A stretch of DNA of 64,000 bases from Megalobrama amblycephala (Eukaryota > Chordata > Actinopteri > Cypriniformes > Xenocyprididae). The position numbers were made by a program, and so were the translations under genes. Every line of letters starts with the position of its first letter. Positions within the stretch are counted from its first letter, which is position 1. Location: the NCBI RefSeq assembly GCF_018812025.1, contig NC_063066.1:4597382-4661381 (forward strand), written 5' to 3'. The notes below the pieces were generated by a model. The model saw nothing but the letters and a program-made list of their open reading frames with translations, was not told the DNA's origin and ran no database searches. Below, one piece after another: positions 22,867 to 37,800 of the stretch.

Positions 22867-25800
22867 GTACACACGTTCTCTTGTCATTTTCATGCATTAA
22901 ATGTCCTAATTTAATTTATCAACAGACCAACTGCCCTCTGTGTTGTATACGTATTGCTTCCACCACCACTAAAATACCATTGAAGCACTCTGATATCATT
23001 CTTTATATTAATATAAACATATAATCTAATTATAAATTAGATTATAAATAATAATCAAGTCAAAATAGTCAAAATAGTCAAATAGTCAAAAATGCAATAA
23101 TTCTACAGCAAGGGTGTAATTTACTACATACTACAACATACTACTTCTATAAAACAAGATCTTATTACAGACATGATCAAAAACCAAGCAAACATAAATA
23201 ACCAACAAAGAAGTAATATTAAAGGAAATTAGGTAAATAAATAAATAAGGGAACACTTTATTTTAGGGTCTTTTAACTAGTTTCTTATTAGCTTTCATAC
23301 TACTAGGATATTGGCTGTTTACTAGTACTTATTAAACACATATTAATGCCTTATTCTGCATGATCATATTCTACATTCTTAATCCTACCCAATGCCTAAA
23401 CTTAACAACTAACTTACTTACTATTAATAAGCAGTAAATGAGGAGTTTATTGAGAGAAAAGTCATAGATTAATAATGAATATGTGTTCCCCATAGAATAA
23501 TCAATCAAATTGGGATAATACTAATATTAATATTTGAATCAAACCAGGGAAATGGGACCTAAAGCAGAAGTCATGTTTTTAAATTATTATCTTATTATGT
23601 TATTTTATACATCATAAATGGGACTAAATGATTTTGCTTCTGTCATATTGTGGAATGTATATACCATTGTAGGTAAACAAGCTTTAGTAATGTCATATAT
23701 TATTGGGTCTCTTGCAGCCTCCTCCACCGAACCTAGAGAACATGTTCCAGAACATTGATGAAGTGATGGATGTTTCCAGCAGACTCCTGAGCCTCCTAGA
23801 CCAGGCACAGATACATCACAGCGATCCGAAATACCTGGAAACTCTCTGTGAGTACAGCCGGACAGACTGGAATTTCCAGTTTACTTTCGATTTCTCAGTT
23901 GTTTCACAGTCACGCTGTCTGCGTGTCATGTCCACCTACGAATCAGAATATTTATTTTTTTCCTTGAGCTCATGGCTGAAGAATTCAGAACTTGAATTTC
24001 AAGATAAGAATAATGATGTATAAGGGTTAGAATGTTGTGTAAATTCCTTTTTGTCTTTTTGGAGCTCTCTTATGCTGAAAAAGGCTATTTATTTAATCAA
24101 AAAGACAGTAAAAACAGTAATATTGTGAAATATTATTTCATTGTAAAATAACTTTGGTAACACTTTACACTTTGTTTTAGTATAGGGAACACATGTAAAC
24201 TATTAACTATGACTTTTCCCTCAATAAACTCCTAATTTACTGCTTATTAATAGTTAATTGTTAAGTTCAAGTATTGGGTGGGATTAAGAATAGAATAATC
24301 ATGCAGAATAAGGCATTAATATTTACTTGATAAGTACTAATAAATAGCCAATATTCTAGTAATATGCATACTAATAAGCAACTAGTTAAAATACCCTAAA
24401 ATAAAATTTGAAAACTTTTTTATTTTAATAATTTTTAAAATGAATTTTTTTTACTTTGAATTTTCCGCATCATTACTCCAGTCTTCAGTGTCACATGACC
24501 CTTCAGAAATCATTCTAATATGCTCATTTACTGCTCAAGAAACTATTTTTATCAGTGTTAAAAACAATGCTGCTTAATATTTTTGTAAAAACCATGAGAC
24601 ATTTTTTCAAGATTTTTTTATGAACAAAGTACAAAAGTGAACCATTTATTTAAAACAGAAATCTTTTGAAATATTGTCTTTTCTTTCACTTTTGATCAAT
24701 CTAATGCATCCTTTCTGAATAAAAGTATTAATTTATTTAAAAAGTAAAAAATCGGTAACACTTACTTTAGGGTCCAGTTCTCACTATTAACCAGTAGCTT
24801 ATTAGCATGCATCTTACTAGGATATTGGCTGTTTATTAGTACTTATAAAGCACATATTAATGCCTTATTCTGCATGATCATATTCTACATCCCTTAATCT
24901 ACCCAATACCTAAACTTAACAACTAACTTACTAACTATTAATAAGCAGTAATTAGGAGTTTATTGAGGCAGAAGTTGTAGTTGATAGTGATAATTAGACC
25001 TTAATCTAAAGTGTGACCAAAAAAATCATACTGACCCCAGACTTTTGAACAGTAGTGTACTGTATGTTGTATGTGAAAAAAGATGTAAATCTTTTATATT
25101 ATAAAGTATCTTATTCTTTCTCTCAGGTGAATCTTTCCTTAGTCTGTCTCAAGATATAGAGATGGCCTATAAGGAGTATCTTGCCAACTACAACAACATT
25201 ACAGCTCTAGAGAACAGCTACAAACAGAAAGAGGCCCTGTGGGCAGAAATGGTCCGAACCATCAAGTCATCCGCGTAAGTTCATAAACAACAACTGCCTG
25301 AGGTTGTGTATGACTCAAACAACTCATTGAGAGCCGAATGACAAATACACCAGTGTATTACCCAACATTCCTTTCATTTTTGACCCCTGATCCCATCTGT
25401 CTTCAGTCCTGATGTGAATGCGTCCACTCTGAGTTTCTTCCTGGTGATGCCGGTTCAGAGGATCGCCCGTTACCCCCTGCTGCTCCAGACCATCCAGAAA
25501 CACACAGACCCCCAACACCCGGCCTACCTCATACTGGAGCACGCCGCTCACACTGCGGTCCAGATCAACTGCAGGATCAATGAATACAAACGCTTCCGTG
25601 AAGTGGGTGAGAACAGGCTATCAATTTAGAAAGTAAAGCTGACTGAACCAAAGTATGCAAATCCATTGATAATAATAGCAGAGTAACATCAATGAAGTGC
25701 TTGAGGTTTTGATTTGCTTAATTATTCTCATTCTCTGACTGGCCCAGCTGACAAGTACAAGAAGACTGAGAACCTGACCATCAAGGATAAGATCAATCGA

Positions 25801-28800
25801 CTCAGTGGCCACAGCATTGCCAAAAAGACGGCCCGGCTCAGTCAGTACATAAAGCATGAGACAGGAATGGTGCCAAAGGTAACTTCCATACACTGATACT
25901 ACATCGAAGAACCAGAGCTTAAAGGGTTAGTTCACCCAAAAATGAAAATTCTGTCATTAACGACATGAGGGTGAGTAATTAATGACAGAATTTTCTTTTT
26001 TGGTTGAACTTACCCTTTAAAAACAAAAACAATTCAGTCGAGTCACTCCGAGCAGAATCAGTATTTTAACGTTTCGGTTCCATTTGTAACATAATCGCTC
26101 TGAAAACGGTTAGATTAGAAAAAACACCAGTTAATAACGTTTGTTTTTTAGCCTGTACTTTATACCAGAGCTTAAAATTAACTTTATACTAACAGCTTGT
26201 GAATAAACCTCGTAACTCGAGTGAATCCTCAAACTGTCAGTAAACCTCATACAGAAGCTCATGAATGAAGTGCTGCACACATTTTGGAGACCGTCTCTGC
26301 TTGTTTGGTAAATAAAAAAAACTGGTTCTTTGAATAAGTACAGCGTTTTCTTTATTCAAAACATGATGTGTGTAAAGACTAATGTTTATGTATTTGAGGA
26401 GCAGGGAAGAGTGTCTTAGTCTCTTTTGGCCAAATATATTAAAGGTGCTCTAGAATCAAAAATTTAATTTATCTTGGCATAGTTAAATAACAAGAGTTCA
26501 GTACATGGAAAAGACATACAGTGAGTCTCAAACTCCATTGTTTCCTCCTTCTTATATAAATCTCATTTGTTTAAAAGACCTCCGAAGAACAGGCGAATCT
26601 CAACATAACACCGACTGTTACGTAACAGTCGGGAACATTAATATGCATGACCCCAATATTTGCATATGCCAGCCCATGTTCAAGGCATTACACAAGGGCA
26701 GGCAGTATTAACATCTGGATCTGTGCACAGCTGAATCATCAGACTAGGTAAGCAAGCAAGAACAATAGCGAAAAATGGCAGATGGAGCAATAATAACTGA
26801 CATGATCCATGATAACATGATATTTTTAGTGATATTTGTAAATTGTCTTTCTAAATGTTTCGTTAGCATGTTGCTAATGTACTGTTAAATGTGGTTAAAG
26901 TTACCATTGTTTATAACTGTATTTGTGGAGACAAGAGCCGTCGCTATTTTCATTTTTAAACACTTGCAGTCTGTATAATTCATAAACACAACTTCATTCT
27001 TTATAAATCTCTCCAACAGTGTGTAATGTTAGCTTTAGCCACGGAGCACTATCAAACTCATTCAGAATCAAATGTAAACATCCAAATAAATACTATACTC
27101 ACATGATCCGACGCATACATGCAGTATGCATGACAAACATCTTGTAAAGATCCATTTGAGGGTTATATTAGCTGTGTGAACTTAGTTTTATAGTTGAGAG
27201 CTCGGGAGGGCAGGGAGCGCGAGATTTAAAGGGGCCGCAGCCTGAATCAGTGCATAGTTAATGATGCCCCAATATAGGCAGTTAAAAAAATTAATTAAAA
27301 AAAATCTATGGGGTATTTTGAGCTGAAACTTCACAGACACATTCAGGGGACACCTTAGACTTATATTACATCTTTTGAAAAGACGTTCTACGGCACCTTT
27401 AAACGAGCACCCACTTATAGCCACAAGAACCTTCGTAAACTGTAAGTTGATAAAAAATGTAATGCGATGCACTTTCTGCCTCAGATTCGGCTGTTCTAAT
27501 GACAGACAAAACACAAATCTCCGATATTCGCTGGTGAAAATCCTCGTAGCTCCATTTGAGCTTGATTTTGGTAAAATGCTAATAATATGTGACCACAAAA
27601 CCAGTCATAAGGGTCAATTTTTTGAACTTGAGATTTGAGTTGAATAAATAAGCTTTCCATTGATGTATGGTTTGTTAGGATAGGACAATATTTGGCCGAG
27701 ATACAACTATTTGAAAATCTGGAATCTGAGGGTGCCAAAAAATCAAAATATTGAGAAAATCACCTTTCAGCGTCACATTTGCATGAGCCGTACTATTTGA
27801 ATTCATGATTGGCTGACTGCCAAATTAAACAGAACAATAAAATAACATTATTAACCGGTTAATGGTAATTTCAAATAGGCGTTTCTGTTCAGAACGATTA
27901 AACTTGATTACGTTCCTGTAGAAATTTCCGTTCCGTTATTGTTCCTTGAACCGGTCGGGGCCCTGCGAAGAACAATGCTTCATGTAAACAAAGGAACAGA
28001 AATGTTTGTCATGTTGAAAGAACCACATTGTTTCCAAAAAGCCACATAAGATGTTTTCACAGTGAATTCTTAAATGATGATTTGCAAATCAATCCCATCA
28101 TAGGTAAAGGATGAAGAATTTGATGCTCTTGCTGGCTTCTTCTTTGTCCTGGAGAGGGGCGTCTCAGAGCTTCACGATAACATGGAGGCCTATCTCCACT
28201 ATCTACAGGTTTGGTTTTACTGTTCTTTCTCTTAATGACTATAGCTACAATTTAACATCTTCTCATTTGTTTTGGTGTTCCCTCAATGTGAAGCAAGAAC
28301 GCCCATGGGATCAAACTCTTCAACATTTTCCATTGTTATTCCAGCTGGTGAATGAAAGGAAAATAACGTATGAGGGTTGATCCCAGGGCAGATGTCGGGT
28401 TGTGAAGTTGAGATTATGGCTGTGTGCTTGGAGTGTTTGTAAAGATTTATTTAACCATCTGAGCTCTGTTTCTGTGTACAGAGGTTCCTCAGCTGCAGCC
28501 CAGAGGAAGCAGATCTTGATCTGGAAGGGGAGAAAACTGCCTTGTTCTCTAAAGAAATAACAGTGGCACTCAGACAGTGGATTTACCCCTCATATGTAAG
28601 ACCTTAAGAAGAGTGCAATTCACATCCTTCTGAGAGATTCAGTTCTTGTGAATCTTCCAAATTAAATTGTGTTTTTTGGGGGGAGAACTTCAAATCCTTA
28701 GTGAACCGCTTCAAGCTTCCAGCTAAATGACTTCAGTCATTTAATTTTGCATGAAAGAAACAAGGCTGTGAAGGGACAGAATGACCGTTCAATATGTTGT

Positions 28801-31800
28801 ACTGTGCCTTAAAAAACATTCTTAGGTCATGTCTTAATCCTGATGCACCTCTTGATGGAAATAACATCACAACATTTATTTCCATCAAGAGGTGCATCAA
28901 TTTTTGGTCAAGATCTTGTATTGACAATGCAAGAGGTAAAGTCTCCTTCAGCACATCCCAAAGACTTTCAATGACTCAGAGGTGTCAATTCATGTCAAAA
29001 TGATTCTTCATGCTCCCTCCTAACCATTCTTTTACACTGATGAGTCTTGGCTTTGTCATCCTGGAATATAGTCATGAAAGACACATGGAAGGTTAAGAAA
29101 TGAAAAGCTACAAACTCCAACAATTAGGGTTAGAAGAACTGTTGTCAAACATAAAACATGCTAGAAACAAAATAATCACTGCAATAATTATCCAGTCATA
29201 GATGCTTAAAGGGTTAGTTCACCCAAAAATGAAAATTCTGTCATTAATTACTTACCCTCATGTCGTTTCACATCCGTAAGACCTTCGTTCATCTTCAGAA
29301 CACAAATTAACATTTTTTTGATGAAATCCGATGGCTCAGTAAGGCCTGCATAGCCAGCAATAACACTCCCTTTTTCAATGCCCATAAAGCTACTAAGAAC
29401 ATATTTAAATCAGTTCATGTGAGTAAAGTGATTCAACCTTAATATTATAAAGTGACGAGAATACTTTTTGTGCACCAAAAATAACAAAATGGTGACAAAA
29501 TCTAGTGATGGGTGATTTCAAAACACTGATTCATGAAGCTTCGAAGCTTTACGAATCTTTTGTTTCGAATCAGTGGTTCAGAGCGCCAAAATCCCATGAT
29601 TTCAGTAAACGAGGCTTCGTTACGTCATAAGTGTTTTGCAACTTCAATAGTTCACGTGACTCTGGCAGTTTGATACGCGCTCCGAACCACTGATTCGAAA
29701 CAAAAGATTCATCACTAGATATTGTTAAATAAAGTTGCTATTTTTGGCGCACAAAATGTTTTCTAGGCGCTTCATAACATTAAGGTTGAACCACTGTAGT
29801 CACATGAACTATTTTAAATATGTCTTTAGTAGCTTTCTGGGCATTGAAAAAGGGAGTGTTATTGCTGGCGATGCAGGCCTCACTGAGCCATCGGATTTCA
29901 TCAAAAATATCTTACCATCTTATCTTATTATGTCACCAACAACCTCTGTAGTCCCATTTAGCCTTTAGCAACCACCTTTTTCAAGACACATAACACCTCA
30001 AAAAAGCAGAAGGGGGTATTTTCTGTCATTGATAAAATGTCTAAATATCTTGTGTTAACCACAGACCTTATTTTAGCCATTTAACCGAACAAAACGTATT
30101 CAAAAAAACCCATTGAATTCAGGACAATTGACCCGAAAGTTGAAATATGTTAACTCGTTTCTGGGTTTTTAGGACTCATTTCTGCAGCACTCTGTTACAC
30201 ACTGCCTCTTTTTTGTACTTGTCAAATTAAATATGGCATCTTTGACGAAAGTCTGGAACATCAACATTTGTCTATGACACAGTATTTCTTCACTGTGGTG
30301 CCTCTATTCGCCATTTTAGTTTTCTCCATTTATCAATGTCTAACTCTGCTGGAACCAATACTGCTGCAAAAACACCATGTATCATGTAGGAATACAAATT
30401 GTGCCAAGATTTTTTAACTGCTCACCAACCATTGAATTATGTTCGCGCACAGCATACTTTTTAGCAGTATTAACCATCTCCATATTTGAGAGGAAGACAT
30501 ATGTGCATGTTGTTTGTTGTTTAAATTAACCATCTACATACTGCATCTGGCCTTCTGAACTTAATTTGCACATCTCTTTTTCTTACACTTTTGCTGCTAC
30601 TCACAGGAGAATCGTTTGAAGACCCTAGTCTTTAAGCCCTTGTGCTCACTGCAGGAACTGATGGCAGGACCACGAAACCTCATTCGCAAACGTCAAGACA
30701 AGCTTCTGGACTATGAGCTAATCGAGGAGAAGAGTAACCTGAATTTCGATGAGCAAGCCATAGCTAACACCTACAAGACCATGAACACTCTGCTGCTAAC
30801 CGAGCTGCCGCAGTTCAACGGGAAAGCCCTTCAGCTCCTGTGGGCCACGCTGGAGGCCTTCAGCTGTCTGCAGAGAGACCTGGCGGCGGATATGGAGCAG
30901 CTGGCCACCAGCTTCACTCATCAGGTACTTTTTACAATGCTGAGGACAAAATACAGTGAGATTTAGCTCACACTTGTAGTTTGGTTCTTTTTTTCTGGAC
31001 CAAAAATGACAATGGTACATTTAGTCCCAGTTATTTTTAACACCGAACCTTAAACAAAAAACAGGTTTTATGAAGTACATTTTGGAGCTTACCGAACATC
31101 CAAAACAATGTTGTGTGCTGGGCTAAATGTGCCTGTTTTATGTGTGCACATATAATGGTGTTTTTACCAGATGAGAACTGGTTAAGAGCTTATAAAATGT
31201 GTAAAGCAGTGAAAACAGTGCCAGGAATTCCTCCTTTACACACACAAACAATGATCTGCTGGAAGGAGAGGGCGTTTCTGACACCTTTACCAGACTATCG
31301 AGGGCAACGTAGCTCCTATACAAGAAAAAACGGGTATACTTAAAAGATTAGTTCACTTTCAAATAAAATTTTCTGGATAATTTACTCACCCCCATGTCAT
31401 CCAAGATGTTCATGTCTTTCTTTCTTCAGTTGAAAAGAAATGAAGGTTTTTGATGAAAACATTCCAGGATTTTTCTCCATATAGTGGACTTCAATGGGCA
31501 CCAAACAGTTGAAGGTCAAACTGCAGTTTCAGTGCAGCTTCAAAGAGCTTTAAACGATACCAGATGAGGAATAAGAGTCTGATCTAGTGAAACGATCGGT
31601 CATTTTCTAAAAAAAAATACAACTGTATATGCTTTATAAACACAAATGATCGCCTATTCTACTTACGGAAAAAAACGTAACTGCCGCCACGTACGTTTTT
31701 GACGAATAAGGAAAGTGAAGCATGTGCAAGACGATCATTTGTGTTTATAAAGCATTATTCCCCGTACTCTTATTCCTCGTCTGGTATCGTTTAAAGCTCT

Positions 31801-34800
31801 TTGAAGCTGCACTGAAACTGTAATTTTCACCTTCAACCGTTTGGAGGCCATTGAAGTCCACTATAAGGAGAAAAATCCTGGAATGTTTTCATCAAAAACC
31901 TTCATTTCTTTTCGACTGAAGGAAGAAAGACATGAACATCTTGGATGACATGGGGGTGAGTAAATTATCAGGAAAATTTTATTTGAAAGTGAACTAATCC
32001 TTTTAAGCATACTGTCCTTTTCAGGGTTGCATCCCGTGACATCACGTCCTGTTTTTGGTTCATTTAGATGTCTTTGGTCCACGTTGCGTTCATATTTCAG
32101 TCAAACCATGCCAGAGTTTGTTTGGAAGCGGACCAAGATCCACCTTTTCAGGGTTCAGTTGAACCGCACCAGAGTTTTAGAAGCAGACCGAGACCCTCCT
32201 TCTAGCAATCTTGGTCCACTTGTTAGGGTTCGGATGGCAGTGTTCACGCTTATTCAAATGATCCGCACTAATAGAGCAATCGCACCTGAGTTTCTGATGC
32301 GGTTCGACTAAAACACGGACCAAAGACATGTAAACAAACCTGTTTTTTCTCATAGTAGCAATGTTTTCTATTATGGTTCGGTACAGGCGTCAGAACCGCG
32401 TCTCCTTGCAGCAGATCTTCATTTGTGTTAAAGGTCCCGTTTTTCATGGTTTTTTGAAGCTTTGATTGTGTTTATAGTGTGCAATATAACATGTGTTCAT
32501 GTTTCGCGTGTAAAAAACACAGTATTTTTCACATAATTTACTTATCTGTATACCGCTGTTTCCACTGTCATAAAAACGGGCTGATGACTTCATTGTTCTA
32601 TGAAGTCCCTCCTTCAGAAATACGTAACGAGTTCTGATTGTGCCAGCGGTTCCTGTGTTGTGATTCGACAGCAGTTTAGCGCATCTTGCCCGGAAAGGTC
32701 ACGCCTCTTACCATAACGTGGAGATGCACGCGCTCAGTGTTATTGTAAACATGTCTTTAATTTTACCCTATCAATTTGAGCCGGAATCAGACCCGGTGAT
32801 TGGACTGCGGGATGAAAATTACAACGTTTCGACGACATGGCGACAAACACACTCTACAAACGCAACTCTTGTGTATTCCTGTGGGCGGAGGTTAGTCAAA
32901 AAACTGTTTTAGTGACGTCATTAAAGAAGGAAGTAGAGGGATGTAGTCCAAACTGGCCGTTCGATGTAGGCGACTTCTGTTAAATAAAATATCTCGCTTG
33001 GCATTGAACTTTGAGCTTTAAAATTTTACAGATTTTATTTATACTCTAACAACAACATTACACACTAACTAAAGTTTGAAACATGGGATCACGAAGAACG
33101 GGACCTTTAAAGGAATTCCTGCCGCTGTTTTGCTTTTCATAAGTTATGAGCTCAGTCATATACCATCATATGTACACACACACAGGCGAGTGCATTTAGC
33201 CCAGCACAACAGAAATCAAGTTCTGTTGCAAAATATACTCTGATTTTTTTGTTTTGTTTTTTGTTTTTTGTATCTTTGGGTTCAACGCTAAGCGAACCAG
33301 GACTAAATGTATTATTTTCTTTTTTTGGTCTGGACCAAAAGAACCAAGAGAACCGAACTACAAGTGTGAACACTCCCTTAAACGCACCAAACCTGAACTC
33401 ATTTTTAGAGATAACTTATTAATAAATTATTAATTTGTACAGTGCCTAATTCTAGGGTGAATCAAAGTTTATAAATGAGCTTTCTACTTAGTACTTTCAA
33501 TCTGACCCTATATTTATTTTTGATCAACCACATAAAGCATCAGCATAAATTAAATGCAGTGCATATACAGTCAAACCAAAAATTATTCAGACACTAGATA
33601 TATTTTTACTAGTGGGTGCAGGACACACTATAGTTCATTTATGTAAGTGAGGATAACAAAATAAAGTAAACTGTGACATATTATACCCAAAAATTCTTTT
33701 ATTAATATTAACCATTAAAACTGATAAAAATTTGGATCCAAAAATTATTCAGACACTTTGACCTGACCATGTTTTGTTTAAATGTTATCTGACATAATTA
33801 TTAATTTAACTCTGAGATCTTGTCATATTTAATAACAATTTTTTTAAACTATAGTAAATAAACTGTAATAATGAATGAAATGTCAAGGTGTCTGAATAAA
33901 TTTTGGATTGACTGTACTACCAAGTATTACAATTTTTAAATATTTTTTCACATGAAAATAATCTCACAATACAAAAAAAAAAAACAAATCTTAATGGTAC
34001 AAAACAAGTTTTATTTATTTATTTTTTTTTTTTGTCACACAAAACATTATATATATTTGTCCTTTTGATTTTCAAGTAAATTAAAACCTGGACATGTTGT
34101 TTATAGGTTTCATGAGATTCACCTTCAGCGTCATGTAGTTACGTCTTCCTCATGATTTCAGTTACACTCAAATAGCTATCAATTTCAGCAACTGTTGGAC
34201 ATTCTGTGCAATAATCCACCCCTGAACGACACGGCAAGCATGTGGTTGGAAAAGTGTTATTAAATTTAGCTTTTTGCAGGCTGGCAGTGTTTATGAATTG
34301 CTCTCTGTCTCCTGGCAGCTCCCACACAGTTATTTGGAAACTGGTGAGTTCTGGAAGTGGGCAGAGACTTCGGTGCTGGAGGGTTCGAGGAGGATGGAGA
34401 GCCTGTGTCAGAGCGTTCAGGATGAGCTCAATGCTCCCATTGTGCAGGTCAGTTCCAACACAGAGACGCACTATTGTCTGTTGCAGGGTGGAGACGTCTT
34501 CTTCTGGGACACTTTGCCGCCTTACTGCAGTTTAATGTTGCCTGTGGACAGTGCTGGAAAACAACCATAGCTAAACACAGCCATTCATTCATCTTGATAT
34601 AGTTTAGACCTCATGTGTTTTACATCAATTCATTCATTAATTTAGAGCATATCGTAGTAAAATATGTTATGTCCTGGGGTTACTGTACTACGGGTGGCCC
34701 TAAACAGCTGCTTTTTATTTAGTAAAATGCAAATTACAGTAAAATTATACTACCGGTCAAAATGGGACGGGGCTTGATCATGCATCAGAACTTGATTGGT

Positions 34801-37800
34801 TTGTGAAAAGTGAGCTATGATATTTATGGGTCAAGATTAATTATCAGAAAAGAAAAGCTGTTTGAGAGGAGATGAAAGTTTGTATTCATAAACTTTTTTT
34901 TCCACAATGTTCACTGATGAATCATGTCATTAATTTCTCACCCTCATGTCGTTCCACACCTGTAAGACCTTGGTTCATCTTCAGAACACAAATTAAGATA
35001 TTTTTGATAAAATCCAAGAGTTTTTTTTTTTTTTTTTTTTTTTTTTATCCTCCATTGAAAGCAACAAAATGACCACATTCAATGTCCAGAAAAACATTGT
35101 TAAAATAGTCAATGTGACTACAGTGGTTCAACCTTAATGTTATGAAGCGACATGAACACTTTTTGTGCGCAAAAACAAAACAAAAATAACGACCGTATTC
35201 AACAATTTTTCCTCTTCCCTGTCAGCCCGTTAAGCAGTTGCCGCATTTCTATGTTTCCATGGTTACGTACGAACGCCGGCTCCTGCGTCAGCATCACACG
35301 CATGCATCATGCTGCTCACCTGATCAGGCGTCGGCCAATACTGAGCCGCGGTTTGGAACGTAGAACTTGGAAGCTGCAACGAAAGTAGTGTAGCAGAGGA
35401 GAGACGGAAAGAGACAGATTTGTTGAATAAAGTCATTATTTTTGTGCACAAAAATGTTCTCGTCGCTTCATAACATTAAGGTTGAACCACTGCAGTCACA
35501 GTGACTGTTTTAACAATGTCTTTGCTACTTTTCTGAACCTTGAATTTGGTAATTCCGTTGCTTTCAATGGAGGATAAAAAAACCTCTCAGATTTTATCAA
35601 AAATATCTTAATTTGTGTTACGAAGATCTTACGGGTGTGGAACGACATGAGGGTGAGAAATTAATGACAGAAATTTCATTTTTGGGTGAACTAACCCTTT
35701 AAGACCAGGAGCATTTATTACATTAAATAGGGTGCATTTTGATTTCATGTTGTGCATCTTATCGTCTTCTGACGGCGTATGCAGAGACGCCACCATTGTC
35801 ATGTTTCATATTTCAAAGCCGTATGAATGTTATGTGTTGGTATTACCTCTCTGTCTGTCATGTCATAGGCATTAGACCATCATTACAGCTAATGACACAA
35901 ACAGTTGTTATTACCCAGAGTCTCAGCGTTCAGGTTCTGATCAATATAATGTCTTCCATCATTAAGACATCAGTCCTGATGAGTTTATAGAGAAGGCAGA
36001 AGGATCAAACAAAGAATTGCTCTGTAATCTTCAGAATTACTGTGTGCTCAAAATGTAGATCACAGATGTAATTCCTTGGTGTATCTTCCTCTGTTCATTT
36101 TCTCTCTTGGTTCACTGATCCTGCACTCTAATTACTGCACTTATGCCTTATTTCATGTACATGTACTTCATAATGCTGCTGCATGTAATATTGTGTTAAA
36201 TTTGAGTAGGTACCAATTAAATCAGTGTTTGCTGTTTCCTATCTGTGACGTCTCAGGCCCCCAATCCCATGTGTGAGCATCGTCTCAAGGCTCTGACCGC
36301 TAAGCATGGCTCAGAGAAGATCTACCAGCTGACAGGCCCTGTGGTGGGCACCCGTGACCTTGACCTGACCCTCAGCAAGGGAGAGCTGGTGGCTGTCGTC
36401 AGTGAGATGGACACACGAGGAGACCGTCGCCGCTGGCTGGTTGACGCAGGAGGTAAAACTGGCATGTGGAAACCTGTGGAGAATTAGGTCATGCTAGTGC
36501 ATTTGAGCTGAGCTGAAATCGGCAGATTTATTCGTTAAGTGGGTTATTAGGTGAACAAGATTGATCCACATCATTCTCTCATATACTGCATGCATATGGG
36601 CCTAAGAACAAGAAGAAATTGGAAAAGAAATGTGCAAATGCAAAAAAAAGGTCTTTTTTTAAATTAAACTTACTTTAATGATCAGTTCAACACTTCTGCC
36701 GATATAGATTTCACTTGCTCTAATGCAATCTAAAATCCATCTGATTAAACTGATTTCACTTGCTTTAAAGCAATATATAACCATCTGATAATGCCAATTA
36801 CACTTACTTTATTGCAGTGATTTGCATTTTGATAGTGTCTGTAAAATGTAAAGATTAGGTCTAATGACAGTAATGGAGGTGTACTGTAATAATAGCTGTT
36901 GAAATAAAGTGGTGCTAGAGAACATAATGGTGTAAATGCATTTTAAACATTCATAATTTGTGAAAATTTGCATTGCTTGGTAGTTACTGTTTTGAATTTT
37001 GTATGTTCCTTGGACCCTTTGGACATCTTTGTTGGTCCTGGAACAACATTCCAATCAACTAATCTGATTTCAGGATCAGGTTTACAGTTAATGTCAAGTT
37101 TAGGCTTACAAGGGCTTCTACACCATTCTTATTCACCTATTATTTCCCTCCCTTTAGTGATAAATTATGGGTTTAGGGGTAGGGTTAAGACTATGTTTTT
37201 AGACAGGAATGTTGTTCCAGGATCAACAATAGCTGTTGATCCAGGAACATGTCCAGGGTTTCTGCGTGTCTTAAAAAGGTCTTAAAAATCTTAATTCACC
37301 CTTAAAAAGGTCTTAAATCAGAGCAGAAAGTCTTAAATTTATAAAGTCATGGCATTAAATGTTGCATGAATGGCAAAAAACTCTTCCTCTTCCTTCATCC
37401 TGTTTCCAATACAAATATGTAAACCTTTAAATCAAAATACATTTACTTGCAAATGCAAAATAAAGTGAGTTTATGCTTAAAACTTTTTCTTTTTTTTTAC
37501 CCTATTGGCAGATATTTGTTCTTGTTTTGATCATAAACTCACTTCATTTTGATCAATTTCACAGAAAACAAGACTTCATATTGTATATCATTTTGTATAT
37601 CCAGTAAATGCTTCTTGATTTGTGAATCTTTAAAGATGTAATATAAGTCTAAGGTGTCCCCTGAATGTGTCTGTGAAGTTTCATCTCAAAATACCCCATA
37701 GATTTTTTTTAATTAATTTTTTTAACTGCCTATTTTGGGGCATCATTAACTATGCACCGATTCAGGCTGCGGCCCCTTTAAATCTCGCGCTCCCTGCCCT

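Larger units (their letters stand above)
30969..33368. mobile_element. 2.4-kb hAT-like element with two nested TTAA elements
   Basis: Ends CACACTTGTAGTTTGGTTC and (reverse complement) CACACTTGTAGTTCGGTTC, with ggaccaaa motifs repeated inside. No clear target duplication is seen, so the hAT assignment is tentative. Nested elements are 31344-32002 and 32432-33106. The left end is 44 bp from the exon 8 donor. Confidence 0.5.

Noticed and set aside
22564..22893. 109-residue minus-strand frame opposite arhgef37 exon 1
   Set aside because: It is the antisense shadow of the exon's Glu-rich codons, with no independent support.
27188..27598. 136-residue minus-strand open frame
   Set aside because: Most of it lies in the end of family A copy 3. 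The same peptide-like string recurs at 3433 and 37667 in the other copies.
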